The notes below the pieces were generated by a model. The model did no database searches. It saw only the letters and a list, made by a program, of their open reading frames with translations, and was not told the origin of the DNA. Source: Granulicella sp. (GTDB lineage: Bacteria > Acidobacteriota > Terriglobia > Terriglobales > Acidobacteriaceae). Taken from it: 64,000 nucleotides of DNA. Position 1 is the first letter of the stretch. Each line of letters opens with the position of its first letter. The position numbers were made by a program, and so were the translations under genes. This document shows, piece after piece, positions 18,199 to 27,396 of the stretch. The stretch is taken from positions 165,432-229,431 of the forward strand of contig JANXYX010000012.1 in NCBI GenBank assembly GCA_025408425.1, read 5' to 3'.

Positions 18199-19665
18199 TC
18201 AGCGGCGGTTGTCGGTGGCGGGTTCGGGGTGGACGAGGAGACGGGTGACCTCAGGTGAGTCGAGTTTGAAGGCGTCTTCGAGGGCGGTGATGATGTGGTG
18301 GACGCGAGCCATGGGGAGATCGTCGGGGAGGGTGCAGTGGCAGCTGACCTGGATGCGGTCTGAGGTGTGGGCGTTGGGGGAGCCGCCAATGCGGGTGACA
18401 AGGACCTCATGGATGTCGAGGATTTCCGGGAAGGTGAGGGCGACGCGGCGGAGGCGGACCTCGAGTTGGCGATTGCGTTCGAGGGAGGCGTGGCGCTCGA
18501 TGGTGGCGGGTTCGGATTCGATGTGGGTGAGGATGGAGGAGATTTCGGGGATCTCGCGGCGCATTTCGGACTCGAGTTGGGTGACGAGAGCGTGTGCGCG
18601 GCGGAGTGGCATGGTCTCGTCGACTTCCAGATGCTGGTCTACATGCAGGGTGCCACCGAATTCCTGCACTGTTACGTCGTGGATGGCGAGGTTGGAGCGG
18701 GAGGCGACGGCGCGGATGCGATCGTGGATGCTTTCGGCGAGGGAGGCTGTAGGGATGGAGTGAACGACGACGTCGGCGCCGGGGAGATGGCGCTGGACGG
18801 CTTCTGTCGCGGCCTGAGTGAGCTGCTCGGTGCGTTGGAAGGTGAGGTTCCGGGGCAGGCTGAGGGTGATATCGGCGAAGAATGTTGGGCCAGATGGGCG
18901 GGTACGGAGGCGGTCGACGGAGAGGATGCCATCTATGGCGGAGAGGTCGCGGATGATGTCACGGCGAAGCTGGGCATGGGCGGGAGTGGCGTCGGTGAGG
19001 GTGTCGACGGTGCGGCGGGCGAGGAACCAGCTGATGCGCAGGATGATTGCAGAGACGATGATTGCAGCGACGGGGTCGGCAAGCTCAAGCGCGGTAATGT
19101 GCCAGCGCTGTCCGGCGAAGGTGGCGGCGAGTCCGATGAGAACGGCGGTGGAGGACCATATGTCTGTGGAGAAGTGGATGGCATCTGCTTCGAGTGCTTC
19201 GCTATGGTGCTGCTTTGCGACGCGATGGAGGTTGCGGGAGCGGACGTAGTCCACGGCAATGGAGAGCAGGAGGACCAGGAAGGGCCAGATGGAGAGAGTG
19301 AGGGAGAGGTGCTGGCGGAATAGGATGCGGTGGAGGGCCTCCTTGAGGATCCAGATGCAGGAGGCGACCATGAGGCCGGTTTCGATGAAGGCGGAGAGGG
19401 ACTCGATTTTGCCGTGGCCGTAGTTGTGGACGTCGTCGGCGGGGCGGTCTGAGACGCGGATGGAGAAGAGGGTGATGGCCGCGGCGATGAGGTCGACGCC
19501 GGAGTGCGCGGCTTCGGAGAGCATTCCGAGTGAGCCAGTGAGAAGGCCCGTGAGGAGTTTGAGCAGGGTGATGGCAAGCGCGGCGAGGACCGAGGAGAGG
19601 GCCGCAGCATGTTTGGCGGCGTGGTGTGGCGCAATATCTGGCTGCGATGGGGCCCGGGGACTCAT
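18199..19665 (-). CDS. Cation diffusion facilitator with three C-terminal domains
   Basis: A CDF-family divalent metal/proton antiporter. The N-terminal half has about six membrane spans with the paired metal site HSGVD in helix 2 and HFSTD in helix 5. At 488 residues it is far longer than the roughly 300 of common CDF proteins. After the membrane domain I see three consecutive ferredoxin-like regulatory domains, starting near ILSVDRLRTRPSG, IHDVTVQEFGG and IHEVLVTRIGG, each followed by a histidine-containing amphipathic stretch. Metal specificity (Zn, Mn, Fe or Co) cannot be read from sequence. It lies 10 bases downstream of an MFS gene. Confidence 0.88.
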   Translation of the reverse strand: MSPRAPSQPDIAPHHAAKHAAALSSVLAALAITLLKLLTGLLTGSLGMLSEAAHSGVDLIAAAITLFSIRVSDRPADDVHNYGHGKIESLSAFIETGLMVASCIWILKEALHRILFRQHLSLTLSIWPFLVLLLSIAVDYVRSRNLHRVAKQHHSEALEADAIHFSTDIWSSTAVLIGLAATFAGQRWHITALELADPVAAIIVSAIILRISWFLARRTVDTLTDATPAHAQLRRDIIRDLSAIDGILSVDRLRTRPSGPTFFADITLSLPRNLTFQRTEQLTQAATEAVQRHLPGADVVVHSIPTASLAESIHDRIRAVASRSNLAIHDVTVQEFGGTLHVDQHLEVDETMPLRRAHALVTQLESEMRREIPEISSILTHIESEPATIERHASLERNRQLEVRLRRVALTFPEILDIHEVLVTRIGGSPNAHTSDRIQVSCHCTLPDDLPMARVHHIITALEDAFKLDSPEVTRLLVHPEPATDNRR

Positions 19666-19675
19666 GAGGGAGATG

Positions 19676-21061
19676 CTACATGGAACGGGGGGCTGCTTGC
19701 ACGGGGATGGCTCCGGTGGACTGGCTCAACTGGGCGTGTCTGCGCATGGAGAGCAGGATTCCGGCGCCGATGAGCAAGGGGAGGCTGAGGGTGACGAGGC
19801 CGCGCTGGTAGTCGCCGGTGAGGTCTTTGGCGAGCCCCATGTAGTAGGGGCCGATGAAGCCGCCGGTGATGCCGAAGGTATTGACGGCGGCAATAGCGGC
19901 GGCCGCCGATCTGCCTCGAAATAAGCTGGGCGGCAGCGACCATAACGGTCCCTGTATGGCGTTGTAGGAGATGATGAGCAGGCCCAGTGCGGGTAATACG
20001 ATGAGCGGGCGGGTGGAGAGACCACAGAGCGCCAGGCTAACTGCTACGAGGATGCACCAGGGAATGATGTGCCAGTAGCGGTCTGAAGGGCGGCGGGCCT
20101 GGGCGCGGTCGGAGTAGGTGGAATTCAGCAGCATGGCGGGAACTCCGAGCAGGTTGAGCCCGGCAACGATGAAACCTACCTTGGTGATACTGAGATGAGT
20201 GGCTCGAAGGACGATCTGGGGCATGATAAAGACGTACCCGTAGGCGGTAGTGAGCATGAGCATCATGAAGATGCCGAGCTGCCATACGCTTGGATTCAAT
20301 AGGGCGCGGCCGATCGATTCGGTGTGGTGTGCGGTGCTGGAGGGGGCTTGATGGATGCGGCGGAAGATCCAGCTGCGCTCGTCTTCGGTGAGCCACCTGG
20401 CGTGTGCGGGGTCGTCGGGGAGAAATAAGAAGAAGACGATGCCCAGCACGATGGCGGGCAGACCTTCGATGAGGAAGAGCCACTGCCAGCCAGATATGCC
20501 GAGGCGTCCGTTGAGGTTCAGTAGCGCCCCGGCAAGCATTCCCATAAAGACAGAACTTAGAGGCAGGGAGATGTAGAAGCGGCTGATGGCGCGGGCGCGC
20601 AACTCGGGTGGAAACCACTGCATGAGGTAGAAGATGACTCCTGGAAAGAAGCCGGCTTCGGCCATGCCGAGCAGGAAGCGCATGGTGTAGAACTGGGCTG
20701 GGGTGTGGACGAAGAACATGGCCATGGCGAGGAGGCCCCAGGTGACCATGATGCGGGCGAGCCAGCGGCGTGCTCCGAAGCGGTAGAGGAGCAGGTTGGA
20801 GGGGATCTCGCAGGCGGCGTAACTGAGGAAGAAGAGGCCAGCGCCGAATCCGTAGACGGTGGCGCTGAAGTGCAGGTCACGGTTTATCTGGAGCGCTGCG
20901 AAGCTGATGTTGACGCGATCCATGTAGGCTGCGCCGTAGCCCAGAGCGATGAGGGGGATGAGGTGAAGGGTGGCCTTGCGCATGGCTGAACGGCCGATGG
21001 CTTGATCGAACGCGTCGGTGTCGTCGTGAGCTTTGTCGAGGATGACGGGCGGTGCGGCCAT
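19676..21061 (-). CDS. MFS transporter, anion:cation symporter (ACS) type
   Basis: A 461-residue transporter with about 12 membrane spans. ACS-family features are visible: YMDRVNISFA in helix 1, the loop-2/3 motif ending RFGARRWLARIMVTWG, LLGMAEAGFFPGVIFYL in helix 4, and WQWLFLIEG in helix 6. ACS members usually carry organic acids such as hexuronates, tartrate or phthalate; no substrate can be named here. It precedes the CDF gene by 10 bases and probably shares its transcript. Confidence 0.88.
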   Translation of the reverse strand: MAAPPVILDKAHDDTDAFDQAIGRSAMRKATLHLIPLIALGYGAAYMDRVNISFAALQINRDLHFSATVYGFGAGLFFLSYAACEIPSNLLLYRFGARRWLARIMVTWGLLAMAMFFVHTPAQFYTMRFLLGMAEAGFFPGVIFYLMQWFPPELRARAISRFYISLPLSSVFMGMLAGALLNLNGRLGISGWQWLFLIEGLPAIVLGIVFFLFLPDDPAHARWLTEDERSWIFRRIHQAPSSTAHHTESIGRALLNPSVWQLGIFMMLMLTTAYGYVFIMPQIVLRATHLSITKVGFIVAGLNLLGVPAMLLNSTYSDRAQARRPSDRYWHIIPWCILVAVSLALCGLSTRPLIVLPALGLLIISYNAIQGPLWSLPPSLFRGRSAAAAIAAVNTFGITGGFIGPYYMGLAKDLTGDYQRGLVTLSLPLLIGAGILLSMRRHAQLSQSTGAIPVQAAPRSM

Positions 21062-21195
21062 GGGCGCGACCTGAATCTGAGGCTACAAGCTGATGAACCG
21101 ATTGGTGCGTGGGACGGGGCCGAGGTATCGGTGGTGGGAGGAATATACCATCGCCGCTGCGTGCGGGGCGATGGGTTTTCGGCGATGGATGTGGA

Positions 21196-22080
21196 TTATG
21201 GTTTGGTGGCGCGGTAGAGGCCGGCGGTGCCGAGGGTGTAGCTGGTCCAGGTGGCGTTGGTGAAGCCTGCGTTGCGGATGAGTTGGAGCATGCGGGGTGG
21301 GCGGGGGAAGCGTTCGACCGAGGCGGGGAGATAGCTGTAGGCGGCGGATTGGCCGGAGATGAGGCCGCCTACGCGGGGGAGGATTTTCTTGAAATAGAGG
21401 TTATAGAGGGCTCCGACGAGGCCTTCGGGCTGGTTGCAGTCGAGGATGCCGATCTGGCCGCCGGGGCGGAGGACGCGGAAGAGTTCGGTGAGGCCCTCTT
21501 CGTAGTTGGCGAGGTTGCGGAAGCCGAAGGCGGAGGTGACGAGGTCGATGGAGTTAGAGGCGATGGGGAGATGGAGGGCGTCGGCCTCGATGGGGATGAT
21601 GTTGTGGGGGGCGAACTTTTTTGCTCCGCGGGAGAGCATTTGGTGGGAGAAGTCTACGGCCAGGATGGGGGCTGGTTCAGAGGTAGAACGAAAAGCAGGT
21701 CCTTCGACTACGGCACTCACGATAGAGCTGTGAGTGCCTTCGCTCAGGATGACACTTTCTTTATTGCTTTCCTTTGCGTTTTCCTTGAGCGAAGGTTTTG
21801 GGCGGTGTTTGAGGAGGGCGAGGGTCATGTCGCCGGTGCCGCAGCAGAGGTCGAGGGCGATGGCTTCGGGGCGCTGGAGGATGGGACGGAAGGTGCGGGC
21901 GGCGCGGGACCACCAGTAGCGGTCGATGCCGGCGGAGAGGGTGTGGTTGGCGCGGTCGTAGGTGGGCGCGATGGTGTCGAACATCTGCTGGACGTTCGCT
22001 GCTGCGGCTTGCTCGGAGGTCGCGCCGGTGGGGCGGGCTCCGGTAGTGCGTTCGTGCTCGGGGATGGCTTCGGGGGGCAT
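21196..22080 (-). CDS. ubiE: Demethylmenaquinone methyltransferase UbiE/MenG with in-frame repeat insertion
   Basis: A SAM-dependent C-methyltransferase of quinone biosynthesis, probably acting on demethylmenaquinone. The Rossmann motif LDLCCGTGDMTLAL is at about residues 76-89, followed by AVDFSHQML, TSAFGFRNL and RVLRPGGQIGILDCNQPEG, all characteristic. At 294 residues it is about 45 longer than usual. The surplus at about 95-136, directly after motif I, is encoded by a palindromic repeat and has no family counterpart. The ATG overlaps the aroB stop (TGATG), so it is co-translated with aroB. Confidence 0.93.
   Translation of the reverse strand: MPPEAIPEHERTTGARPTGATSEQAAAANVQQMFDTIAPTYDRANHTLSAGIDRYWWSRAARTFRPILQRPEAIALDLCCGTGDMTLALLKHRPKPSLKENAKESNKESVILSEGTHSSIVSAVVEGPAFRSTSEPAPILAVDFSHQMLSRGAKKFAPHNIIPIEADALHLPIASNSIDLVTSAFGFRNLANYEEGLTELFRVLRPGGQIGILDCNQPEGLVGALYNLYFKKILPRVGGLISGQSAAYSYLPASVERFPRPPRMLQLIRNAGFTNATWTSYTLGTAGLYRATKP
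21690..21760. repeat. REP-like palindromic element inside ubiE
   Basis: A perfect 9-bp inverted repeat (GGCACTCAC at 21712-21720, GTGAGTGCC at 21730-21738) with a 9-base loop, flanked by CCTTCG and its complement. It encodes the extra segment of UbiE in frame. Similar TCCTGAGCGAAGG-type palindromes are typical of intergenic repeats in acidobacterial genomes. Shorter related sequence occurs at the 5' end of the peptidase gene near 29,040. Confidence 0.7.
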
Positions 22081-23219
22081 CAGGATCGTTTCTTGTTGGT
22101 GGCTCCGGTGGTGTGGCTGCGCATGAGGGTGAGCATGGATTCGGAGGCGGTGTGGAGTTCGGCGTCGGTGATGTCGTAGATGATTTGGGTGGAGCCGATG
22201 GCGGTGGGGAGGACGTAGGCGCGTTTGCCGCTGCGGTTCTTCTTGTCGCTGTAGGTGAGGGCTACGAGTTTGGCGGCGGTGGTTTTGAAGGGGGACAGGG
22301 GGCCGTAGCGGAGGATGGTTTTGGTGATGCGGTCGGCTTGCGCGGGGGTGATGGTGCCACGGCTGAGGGCGACGTGGAGGGCGGCGATGCTGCCCCAGGC
22401 GACGGCTTCGCCGTGGAGGAGCTGCTTGTAGTTGGTGGCGGACTCGATGGCGTGGCCGAGGGTGTGGCCGAAGTTGAGGATCATGCGGAGGCCGAGTTCT
22501 TTTTCGTCCTTGTTGACGACGTCGGCTTTGACGCGGACTGAGGCGGTGACTACTCGGGTGATGGCGGCCTGGGTCTGTTTAGTGGGCTTTTTGGCAAGGA
22601 TGGTGGCGGCGTTCTTTTCGAGGTAGGCGAAGAGTTTGGCGTCGTAGATGATGCCGGCTTTGATGGACTCCTGAAGGCCGGCGCGGAGTTGTGCGGGCGG
22701 GAGGGTGCGGAAGAGGTCGGTGTCGCAGAGGACGGCTTGCGGGTGGTTGAAGGAGCCGATGAGGTTTTTTCCGGCGAGGAGGTTGACGCCGGTTTTGCCG
22801 CCGATGGAGGAGTCGACCTGGGCGAGGAAGGTGGTGGGGACCTGGATGTAACGGACTCCGCGCATGTAGATGGCGGCGAGGAAGCCGGTGATGTCGCCGA
22901 TGACGCCGCCACCGAAGGCGATGAGGAGTGCGTCGCGGTCTGCTCCGGCGAGGGCTAGTTGCTGGGCGAGGGATTCGACGGCGGCCATGCGCTTGAAGCG
23001 TTCGCCGGAGGGGTGGAGGAGGACGGTGGGCGGGGCTTTGAAGGAGGCTAGAAAGGGCTTGGACCAGTGGGCCCAGATCTCTGGGGAGGTGATGACGAAT
23101 GGGCGGAAAGGCTTGTCTTTATTGAGCCTGGCGAGGCGGGAGGAGAGGTTGCGGAGGAGGCCGGAGCCGATGGTGACGTCGTAGGATGCAGAGGGTGTTT
23201 TGATGGCGATGGAAGGCAC
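22080..23219 (-). CDS. aroB: 3-dehydroquinate synthase AroB
   Basis: AroB cyclises DAHP to 3-dehydroquinate, the second step of the shikimate pathway, using NAD and a divalent metal. The 379-residue protein shows GGGVIGDITGFLAA, RGVRYIQVPTTFLAQVDSSI, GGKTGVN, KNLIGSFNHP, LNFGHTLGHAIE and HGEAVAWG, covering the NAD site and the metal-ligand histidines. The length is normal. It is the first gene of a minus-strand pair with ubiE. The bifunctional aroDE near 47 kb supplies the next two steps. Confidence 0.96.
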   Translation of the reverse strand: MPSIAIKTPSASYDVTIGSGLLRNLSSRLARLNKDKPFRPFVITSPEIWAHWSKPFLASFKAPPTVLLHPSGERFKRMAAVESLAQQLALAGADRDALLIAFGGGVIGDITGFLAAIYMRGVRYIQVPTTFLAQVDSSIGGKTGVNLLAGKNLIGSFNHPQAVLCDTDLFRTLPPAQLRAGLQESIKAGIIYDAKLFAYLEKNAATILAKKPTKQTQAAITRVVTASVRVKADVVNKDEKELGLRMILNFGHTLGHAIESATNYKQLLHGEAVAWGSIAALHVALSRGTITPAQADRITKTILRYGPLSPFKTTAAKLVALTYSDKKNRSGKRAYVLPTAIGSTQIIYDITDAELHTASESMLTLMRSHTTGATNKKRS

Positions 23220-23275
23220 GATATGACCATCGTATCGTAACGATTGGTGAATGGCTGAAGGAGTAGCATGGAAAG

Positions 23276-24838
23276 ATGGATCGCGTTGATTTTCTGGTAA
23301 TTGGGGGCGGAATTGCTGGTTTGAGTGCGGCGATTCGTCTGGCTAATGTTGGTACGGTGCTGGTGGTTACGAAGGAAGAGCTGGCGGAGTCGAATACGGC
23401 CTACGCGCAGGGTGGAATTGCTGTGGCAATGGGTGGCGCGGAGGATGTCGCGCTGCATTTGGAAGATACCGTGAACGCTGGAGATGGTCTGGTGAACCGC
23501 GAGGCAGCGCGGGTGCTGGTGGAGCAGGGTCCGCGGCGGGTGGAGGAGCTGCTGGAGTGGGGCACGGGGTTCGACCGGAGCGTGAAGGGCGAAGGTGGAG
23601 TGCCGGCGGGGGAGTTGTTGCGAACGCGGGAGGGTGCGCATAGCCGGTCGCGGATTCTGCATGCGAATGGGGATGCGACGGGGCGGGAGATTGCGGTGTC
23701 GCTGCTGCGGCATGTTCGGGAGATCGAGCAGGTGGAGTTGATGGAGTGGACGATCAGCGTTGACCTGTTGCTGGAGAACGGCGGGGTGGTGGGGGCCAGT
23801 TTGCTGGATGGTGAAGGGGGGCTGCGGACGGTGCGGGCACGGGCGGTGTTGCTGGCTAGCGGCGGTGCGGGGCAGGTGTATAGCGAGACGACAAATCCTG
23901 AGGTGGCTACGGGCGACGGGATTGCGATGGCTTACCGGGCGGGCGCTGAGGTGAGCGATATGGAGTTCTACCAGTTTCACCCGACGGCTTTCAGTCTGCC
24001 AGGGGCTCCACGATTTTTGATGAGTGAGGCGCTGCGCGGGGAGGGAGCGTGGCTGGTGAACTCCAGGGGCGAGCGATTTATGGAGCGGTATCATCCGATG
24101 CTGGAGCTGGCTCCGCGGGATGTGGTGGCGCGGGCGATTACGCGGGAAGGGATGGACGGCGAGGTTTATCTGGACATGCGGCATGTGAAGAAGGATTTGC
24201 AGGCGCGGTTTCCGGGGATCTCAAAGTTTCTGGCAAAGTACAACCTGGAGTTGGGGAGAGACTTGATTCCGGTGCGTCCGGCGGCGCATTACCTGATGGG
24301 TGGGGTGCGGACGGACCTGCACGGACGAACTTCGCTGGAGGGACTATATGCGGCGGGGGAAGTGGCGTGCACCGGGGTGCATGGCGCGAACCGACTGGCG
24401 AGTAATTCGTTGCTGGAGGGACTGGTGTTTGGAGCGCTGGCGGCGGAGGCGATGATGGAGGAGGCTCCGGTGGGTGAGGTTGGATTGACGGCGGTGGCGA
24501 CACCGGTGGACGGTGTGCCCACGGCGGAGGCAGCGACGGAGAGGTGGATCAAGGAACTGCGGGAGTTGATGTGGAAGGATGCGGGGCTATTGCGAGACCG
24601 GACGGGGCTGGAGCAGGCGCAGCGGGGTCTGGATGCGCTGGCAGTGACGATGCCTCGGGGGATGTTCCGGCGGGCGGTGGAGGCGCGGAATCTGCATGTG
24701 GTGGCGAGTTTGATCGTGACCTCGGCGCTGGGTCGCGAGGAGAGCAGGGGAGCACATTATCGGAACGATTTTCCGGAGCGGGATGCGGTGGCGCGGCACT
24801 CGGTGATGGTGCGCGGTGAGTTGCGATTTGAGGCTTAG
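23276..24838 (+). CDS. nadB: L-aspartate oxidase NadB
   Basis: NadB oxidises L-aspartate to iminoaspartate, the FAD-dependent first step of de novo NAD synthesis; NadA at 30.8 kb catalyses the next. The 520-residue flavoprotein has the dinucleotide motif GGGIAGLSAA near the N terminus, SNTAYAQGGIAVA, HSRSRILHANGDATG, the active-site FHPTAF and SEALRGEGA region, and GLYAAGEVACTGVHGANRLASNSLLEGLVFG. GGAG lies upstream of the ATG. It is divergent from aroB across 56 bases. Confidence 0.95.
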   Translation: MDRVDFLVIGGGIAGLSAAIRLANVGTVLVVTKEELAESNTAYAQGGIAVAMGGAEDVALHLEDTVNAGDGLVNREAARVLVEQGPRRVEELLEWGTGFDRSVKGEGGVPAGELLRTREGAHSRSRILHANGDATGREIAVSLLRHVREIEQVELMEWTISVDLLLENGGVVGASLLDGEGGLRTVRARAVLLASGGAGQVYSETTNPEVATGDGIAMAYRAGAEVSDMEFYQFHPTAFSLPGAPRFLMSEALRGEGAWLVNSRGERFMERYHPMLELAPRDVVARAITREGMDGEVYLDMRHVKKDLQARFPGISKFLAKYNLELGRDLIPVRPAAHYLMGGVRTDLHGRTSLEGLYAAGEVACTGVHGANRLASNSLLEGLVFGALAAEAMMEEAPVGEVGLTAVATPVDGVPTAEAATERWIKELRELMWKDAGLLRDRTGLEQAQRGLDALAVTMPRGMFRRAVEARNLHVVASLIVTSALGREESRGAHYRNDFPERDAVARHSVMVRGELRFEA

Positions 24839-24870
24839 ATCCGGGGTGTAAGCGGGTGTGCTGATCGCTT

Positions 24871-25644
24871 CTATCGGTGTGGTGTCCAGCGATAGGCGCT
24901 GCAGATGTCTTCGACTTCGGTGATGGGTTCGGCGGCGCTGTCGTCGGGTGAGATGGGGATGGCCGCGGTCCAAAGGGGACGGAAGTCGGGATGCTGGTCG
25001 AAGAGGTGGCCGGAGTCCGGAGTGAAGTAGAGGATATCGAGAGCGTGGGGGTGCGAGCTTGCGATGTGCTGGATAAGGCGGTGGACGACGGGTTCGGCAA
25101 ATGGATTGTAGAGGTAGAGCAGACAGGGGTTGTCGGGGAGGATGAAGTCGGTGGCGTCCTGACAGAAGATGCTGGCGGGACAGGTGGAGTGTCCGGCGGC
25201 TTGCCAGGTGTTGAGGTTGTCGGCGGCGATCTGGGCCAAGGCGGGATTGAGTTCGACGCCGATTACCTGCTTAAAAGGGAGCTCCGCGGCTAGCAGTACG
25301 GCGCGGCCTTTGCCACAACCGAGGTCGATGAAGGTGTAGTTCTGGATGGGGTGCTGGGGCGGAGTGGCTAGCCAGAGTGAGAGGAGATTGCGGAATCGTG
25401 ACGGAGGGATGCCGTGGTAGGCCGTGGTGTAGACGGCGTTGGGGTGGCGGGAAGCAAGTTCAAGTGCGGTGAGAGTGCCACTGGTGTCGGTGCTGTGCTG
25501 GAGATCGAAGGGATGAATGTTGTAGGTCAACGGGGGATCGGTGCGGCCTGTGAGGCGGCGCAGCGTTTGGCGCAAGGTGCCGCGGAGACCCCGGTGGATG
25601 AGCGACCAGCGGAGTTTGAAGAGCGTGGTGCGGAGCATTTGCAT
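24871..25644 (-). CDS. Class I SAM-dependent methyltransferase, unknown substrate
   Basis: A protein of about 257 residues with the SAM-binding motif FIDLGCGKGRAVLLAAE, followed by VIGVELNP and a LLYLYNPF acceptor-side motif. The substrate cannot be assigned. The frame is open to a start at 25695, but the ATG at 25644 gives a conventional N terminus and excludes a long inverted repeat just upstream. It is convergent with nadB, 32 bases from its stop. It may be an orphan small-molecule or protein methyltransferase. Confidence 0.72.
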   Translation of the reverse strand: MQMLRTTLFKLRWSLIHRGLRGTLRQTLRRLTGRTDPPLTYNIHPFDLQHSTDTSGTLTALELASRHPNAVYTTAYHGIPPSRFRNLLSLWLATPPQHPIQNYTFIDLGCGKGRAVLLAAELPFKQVIGVELNPALAQIAADNLNTWQAAGHSTCPASIFCQDATDFILPDNPCLLYLYNPFAEPVVHRLIQHIASSHPHALDILYFTPDSGHLFDQHPDFRPLWTAAIPISPDDSAAEPITEVEDICSAYRWTPHR

Positions 25645-25654
25645 ATTCGTGACT

Positions 25655-25724
25655 TGCGGGTTGCTGATGGATTTGCTCTTGATCTGATTACACAACTATC
25701 TGATCACAAATTCAGCAACCCGCA
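25655..25724. repeat. Inverted repeat, 13-bp arms 44 bases apart
   Basis: TGCGGGTTGCTGA at 25655-25667 is perfectly complementary to 25712-25724. It lies just upstream of the methyltransferase start on the minus strand and could form a long-range stem in its leader. Remnant mobile DNA or a regulatory structure are both possible. Confidence 0.55.
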
Positions 25725-25745
25725 GGCGACCGGTCCAGGTGGCGA

Positions 25746-26285
25746 TTAGAGGATCGTCATCAGGACGGGGATGATGATTCCAGCGAGGAGCAGGGTGGCG
25801 ATGATGGCCTTGTTGCGGACATATTTGTACGACATGTAGAGGCCGGTGAGGGTGGAGAAGAAGAGTCCGATGGCTACGATGAGGAAGAAGATCTTGAGGG
25901 GGAGAGGATTGTGAGAGGGCGGCGGGGGCGGGGCGTCGGCAGGCCTGGCTTCCATCGGATGCTGCCTGGCGGCGGGAGCTGCAAACTGATCTGCGGCTGG
26001 CTGTGGCTGGGCTGGTTTATCTGATTTGTATAGCTTTTCAGCAAGCTGCGCACGTTCGGACGGAGGTGGCCTTCTGACGGGGAGTACTGGGGTTTGCTTC
26101 TTGTGAATCTGGCCGAGGGTGACGATCCATGCAGGTGGCTTGTAGCTGCTGCCGCGACTGGCCTCGTGGAGGCTGAAGGTCTGGAGTGCCCCGGTGAACG
26201 CGAAGAAGAGAATGGCTGGAGCGATGAAGACGCCGATAAAGAGGTGGGTGAGGCGGGTGTACTTCAGGAATTGTGCGAGGGTCAT
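25746..26285 (-). CDS. PepSY-TM-like membrane protein
   Basis: A protein of about 179 residues with an N-terminal span (FIGVFIAPAILFFAFTGALQ) preceded by the KYTRLTHL motif that resembles the first helix of PepSY-associated TM proteins. A proline-alanine-rich extracytoplasmic loop of about 85 residues follows, then two C-terminal spans. The ATG at 26285 with GAGAG upstream is preferred to an upstream start at 26315. No heme-binding or catalytic motif is evident, and function is unknown. Confidence 0.65.
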   Translation of the reverse strand: MTLAQFLKYTRLTHLFIGVFIAPAILFFAFTGALQTFSLHEASRGSSYKPPAWIVTLGQIHKKQTPVLPVRRPPPSERAQLAEKLYKSDKPAQPQPAADQFAAPAARQHPMEARPADAPPPPPSHNPLPLKIFFLIVAIGLFFSTLTGLYMSYKYVRNKAIIATLLLAGIIIPVLMTIL

Positions 26286-26445
26286 GGTCTCTCTTGTAGG
26301 CGTATTGGTTGGCACTAGTCTTGCGTAACGATGTGTCGCAATGGTGAATACACATTAAGACGCAGCCTGAATTAAGAAGACGCAGCGGAGGTGTCAGATG
26401 CTGCGAATTTTTGTTGGGCGATGACTTGTTTCTACTGGGCAGGCG

Positions 26446-27396
26446 TCAGGCAATGGGTGGCGCAGATGATGTTTCGGCTAACAGAACCGAGAGGCCGATG
26501 GTGACGGCGAGGACTGCGACTATGACCGCGAGAGACGTGAGTGGGCCGACCTCAACGAATTGGCTGGCGAGCATTTTGAAGGCTGCGAAGGCGAGGACGG
26601 TGGCGAGGCCGTAGTGGAGGAATCGTAGCTTGACGAGCAGATGGGCAAGGATGAAGTAGAGGGAACGGAGACCCATGACGGCCATGATGTTGGAGGTGTA
26701 GGCGAGAAATGGGTGATGGGTGATGGAGAGGACGGCGGGGATGGAGTCGAGAGCGAATACGATGTCGGTGAGTTCGATGGCGATAAGCGCGAGCAGCAGC
26801 ATGGTGACCATGCGTTGGCCGTTTTCGATGACGAAGAAGTGATCGGTTCGAAGGCTGACAGGATGGACCCGGGTGAGCCAGCGGAGCCAGAATGGAGCGG
26901 CTTCGCTCGGGTCTGCCTTTGGATCTTCTGGAAGGAACAGACGGACGGCCGCGACGAGGAGGATGGTGGCGAAGAGATAGGTGATCCAGTGGAAGTGGGC
27001 TAGCAGCTCGAGTCCGGCAGCGATGAAGGCTCCGCGCATGACGATGGCTCCGGCGACTCCCCAGAAGAGGACGCGGGGCTGGCTGGTAGAGGAGATGTGG
27101 AAGAGGTTGAAGAGGAGGAGGAAGACAAAAAGGTTGTCTATGGAGAGAGCTTCTTCAATCGCATAGCCGGCGAGGTACTGGATGGCGGAGGGGCTTCCCA
27201 GGGTAAGAAGGACGAAGAGTGCAAAGGCGAGGGCGGCGGCGATCCAGAGGATAGTGGCAAGGATGGCGGTGCGTTGCGATAAGACCGGCGTGCGGTCTGG
27301 ATTGCTGCGGCGAGAGTAGAGGAGTTCCAGCGCGAGAAGCGCGAAGACGAAGAGATGGAAGCCTACCCAGTGACTGAGGGGGGTGATGCTTTGCAT
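26446..27396 (-). CDS. TerC/Alx family membrane protein
   Basis: A 316-residue membrane protein with about nine spans and the TerC signatures: EEALSIDNLFVFLLLF with its acidic pair, FWGVAGAIVMRGAFI, and the repeat ALIAIELTDIVFALDSIPAV containing a second acidic cluster. TerC/Alx proteins are implicated in manganese export and in tellurite or pH-stress phenotypes. In this family such aspartates and glutamates line the metal path. It is monocistronic, and no yybP-type riboswitch is visible upstream. Confidence 0.9.
   Translation of the reverse strand: MQSITPLSHWVGFHLFVFALLALELLYSRRSNPDRTPVLSQRTAILATILWIAAALAFALFVLLTLGSPSAIQYLAGYAIEEALSIDNLFVFLLLFNLFHISSTSQPRVLFWGVAGAIVMRGAFIAAGLELLAHFHWITYLFATILLVAAVRLFLPEDPKADPSEAAPFWLRWLTRVHPVSLRTDHFFVIENGQRMVTMLLLALIAIELTDIVFALDSIPAVLSITHHPFLAYTSNIMAVMGLRSLYFILAHLLVKLRFLHYGLATVLAFAAFKMLASQFVEVGPLTSLAVIVAVLAVTIGLSVLLAETSSAPPIA

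Noticed and set aside
26286..26445. Two AAGACGCAG copies as a direct-repeat element
   Set aside because: Only two 9-base copies close together in a 160-base gap, with no associated gene or structure. Too weak to call.
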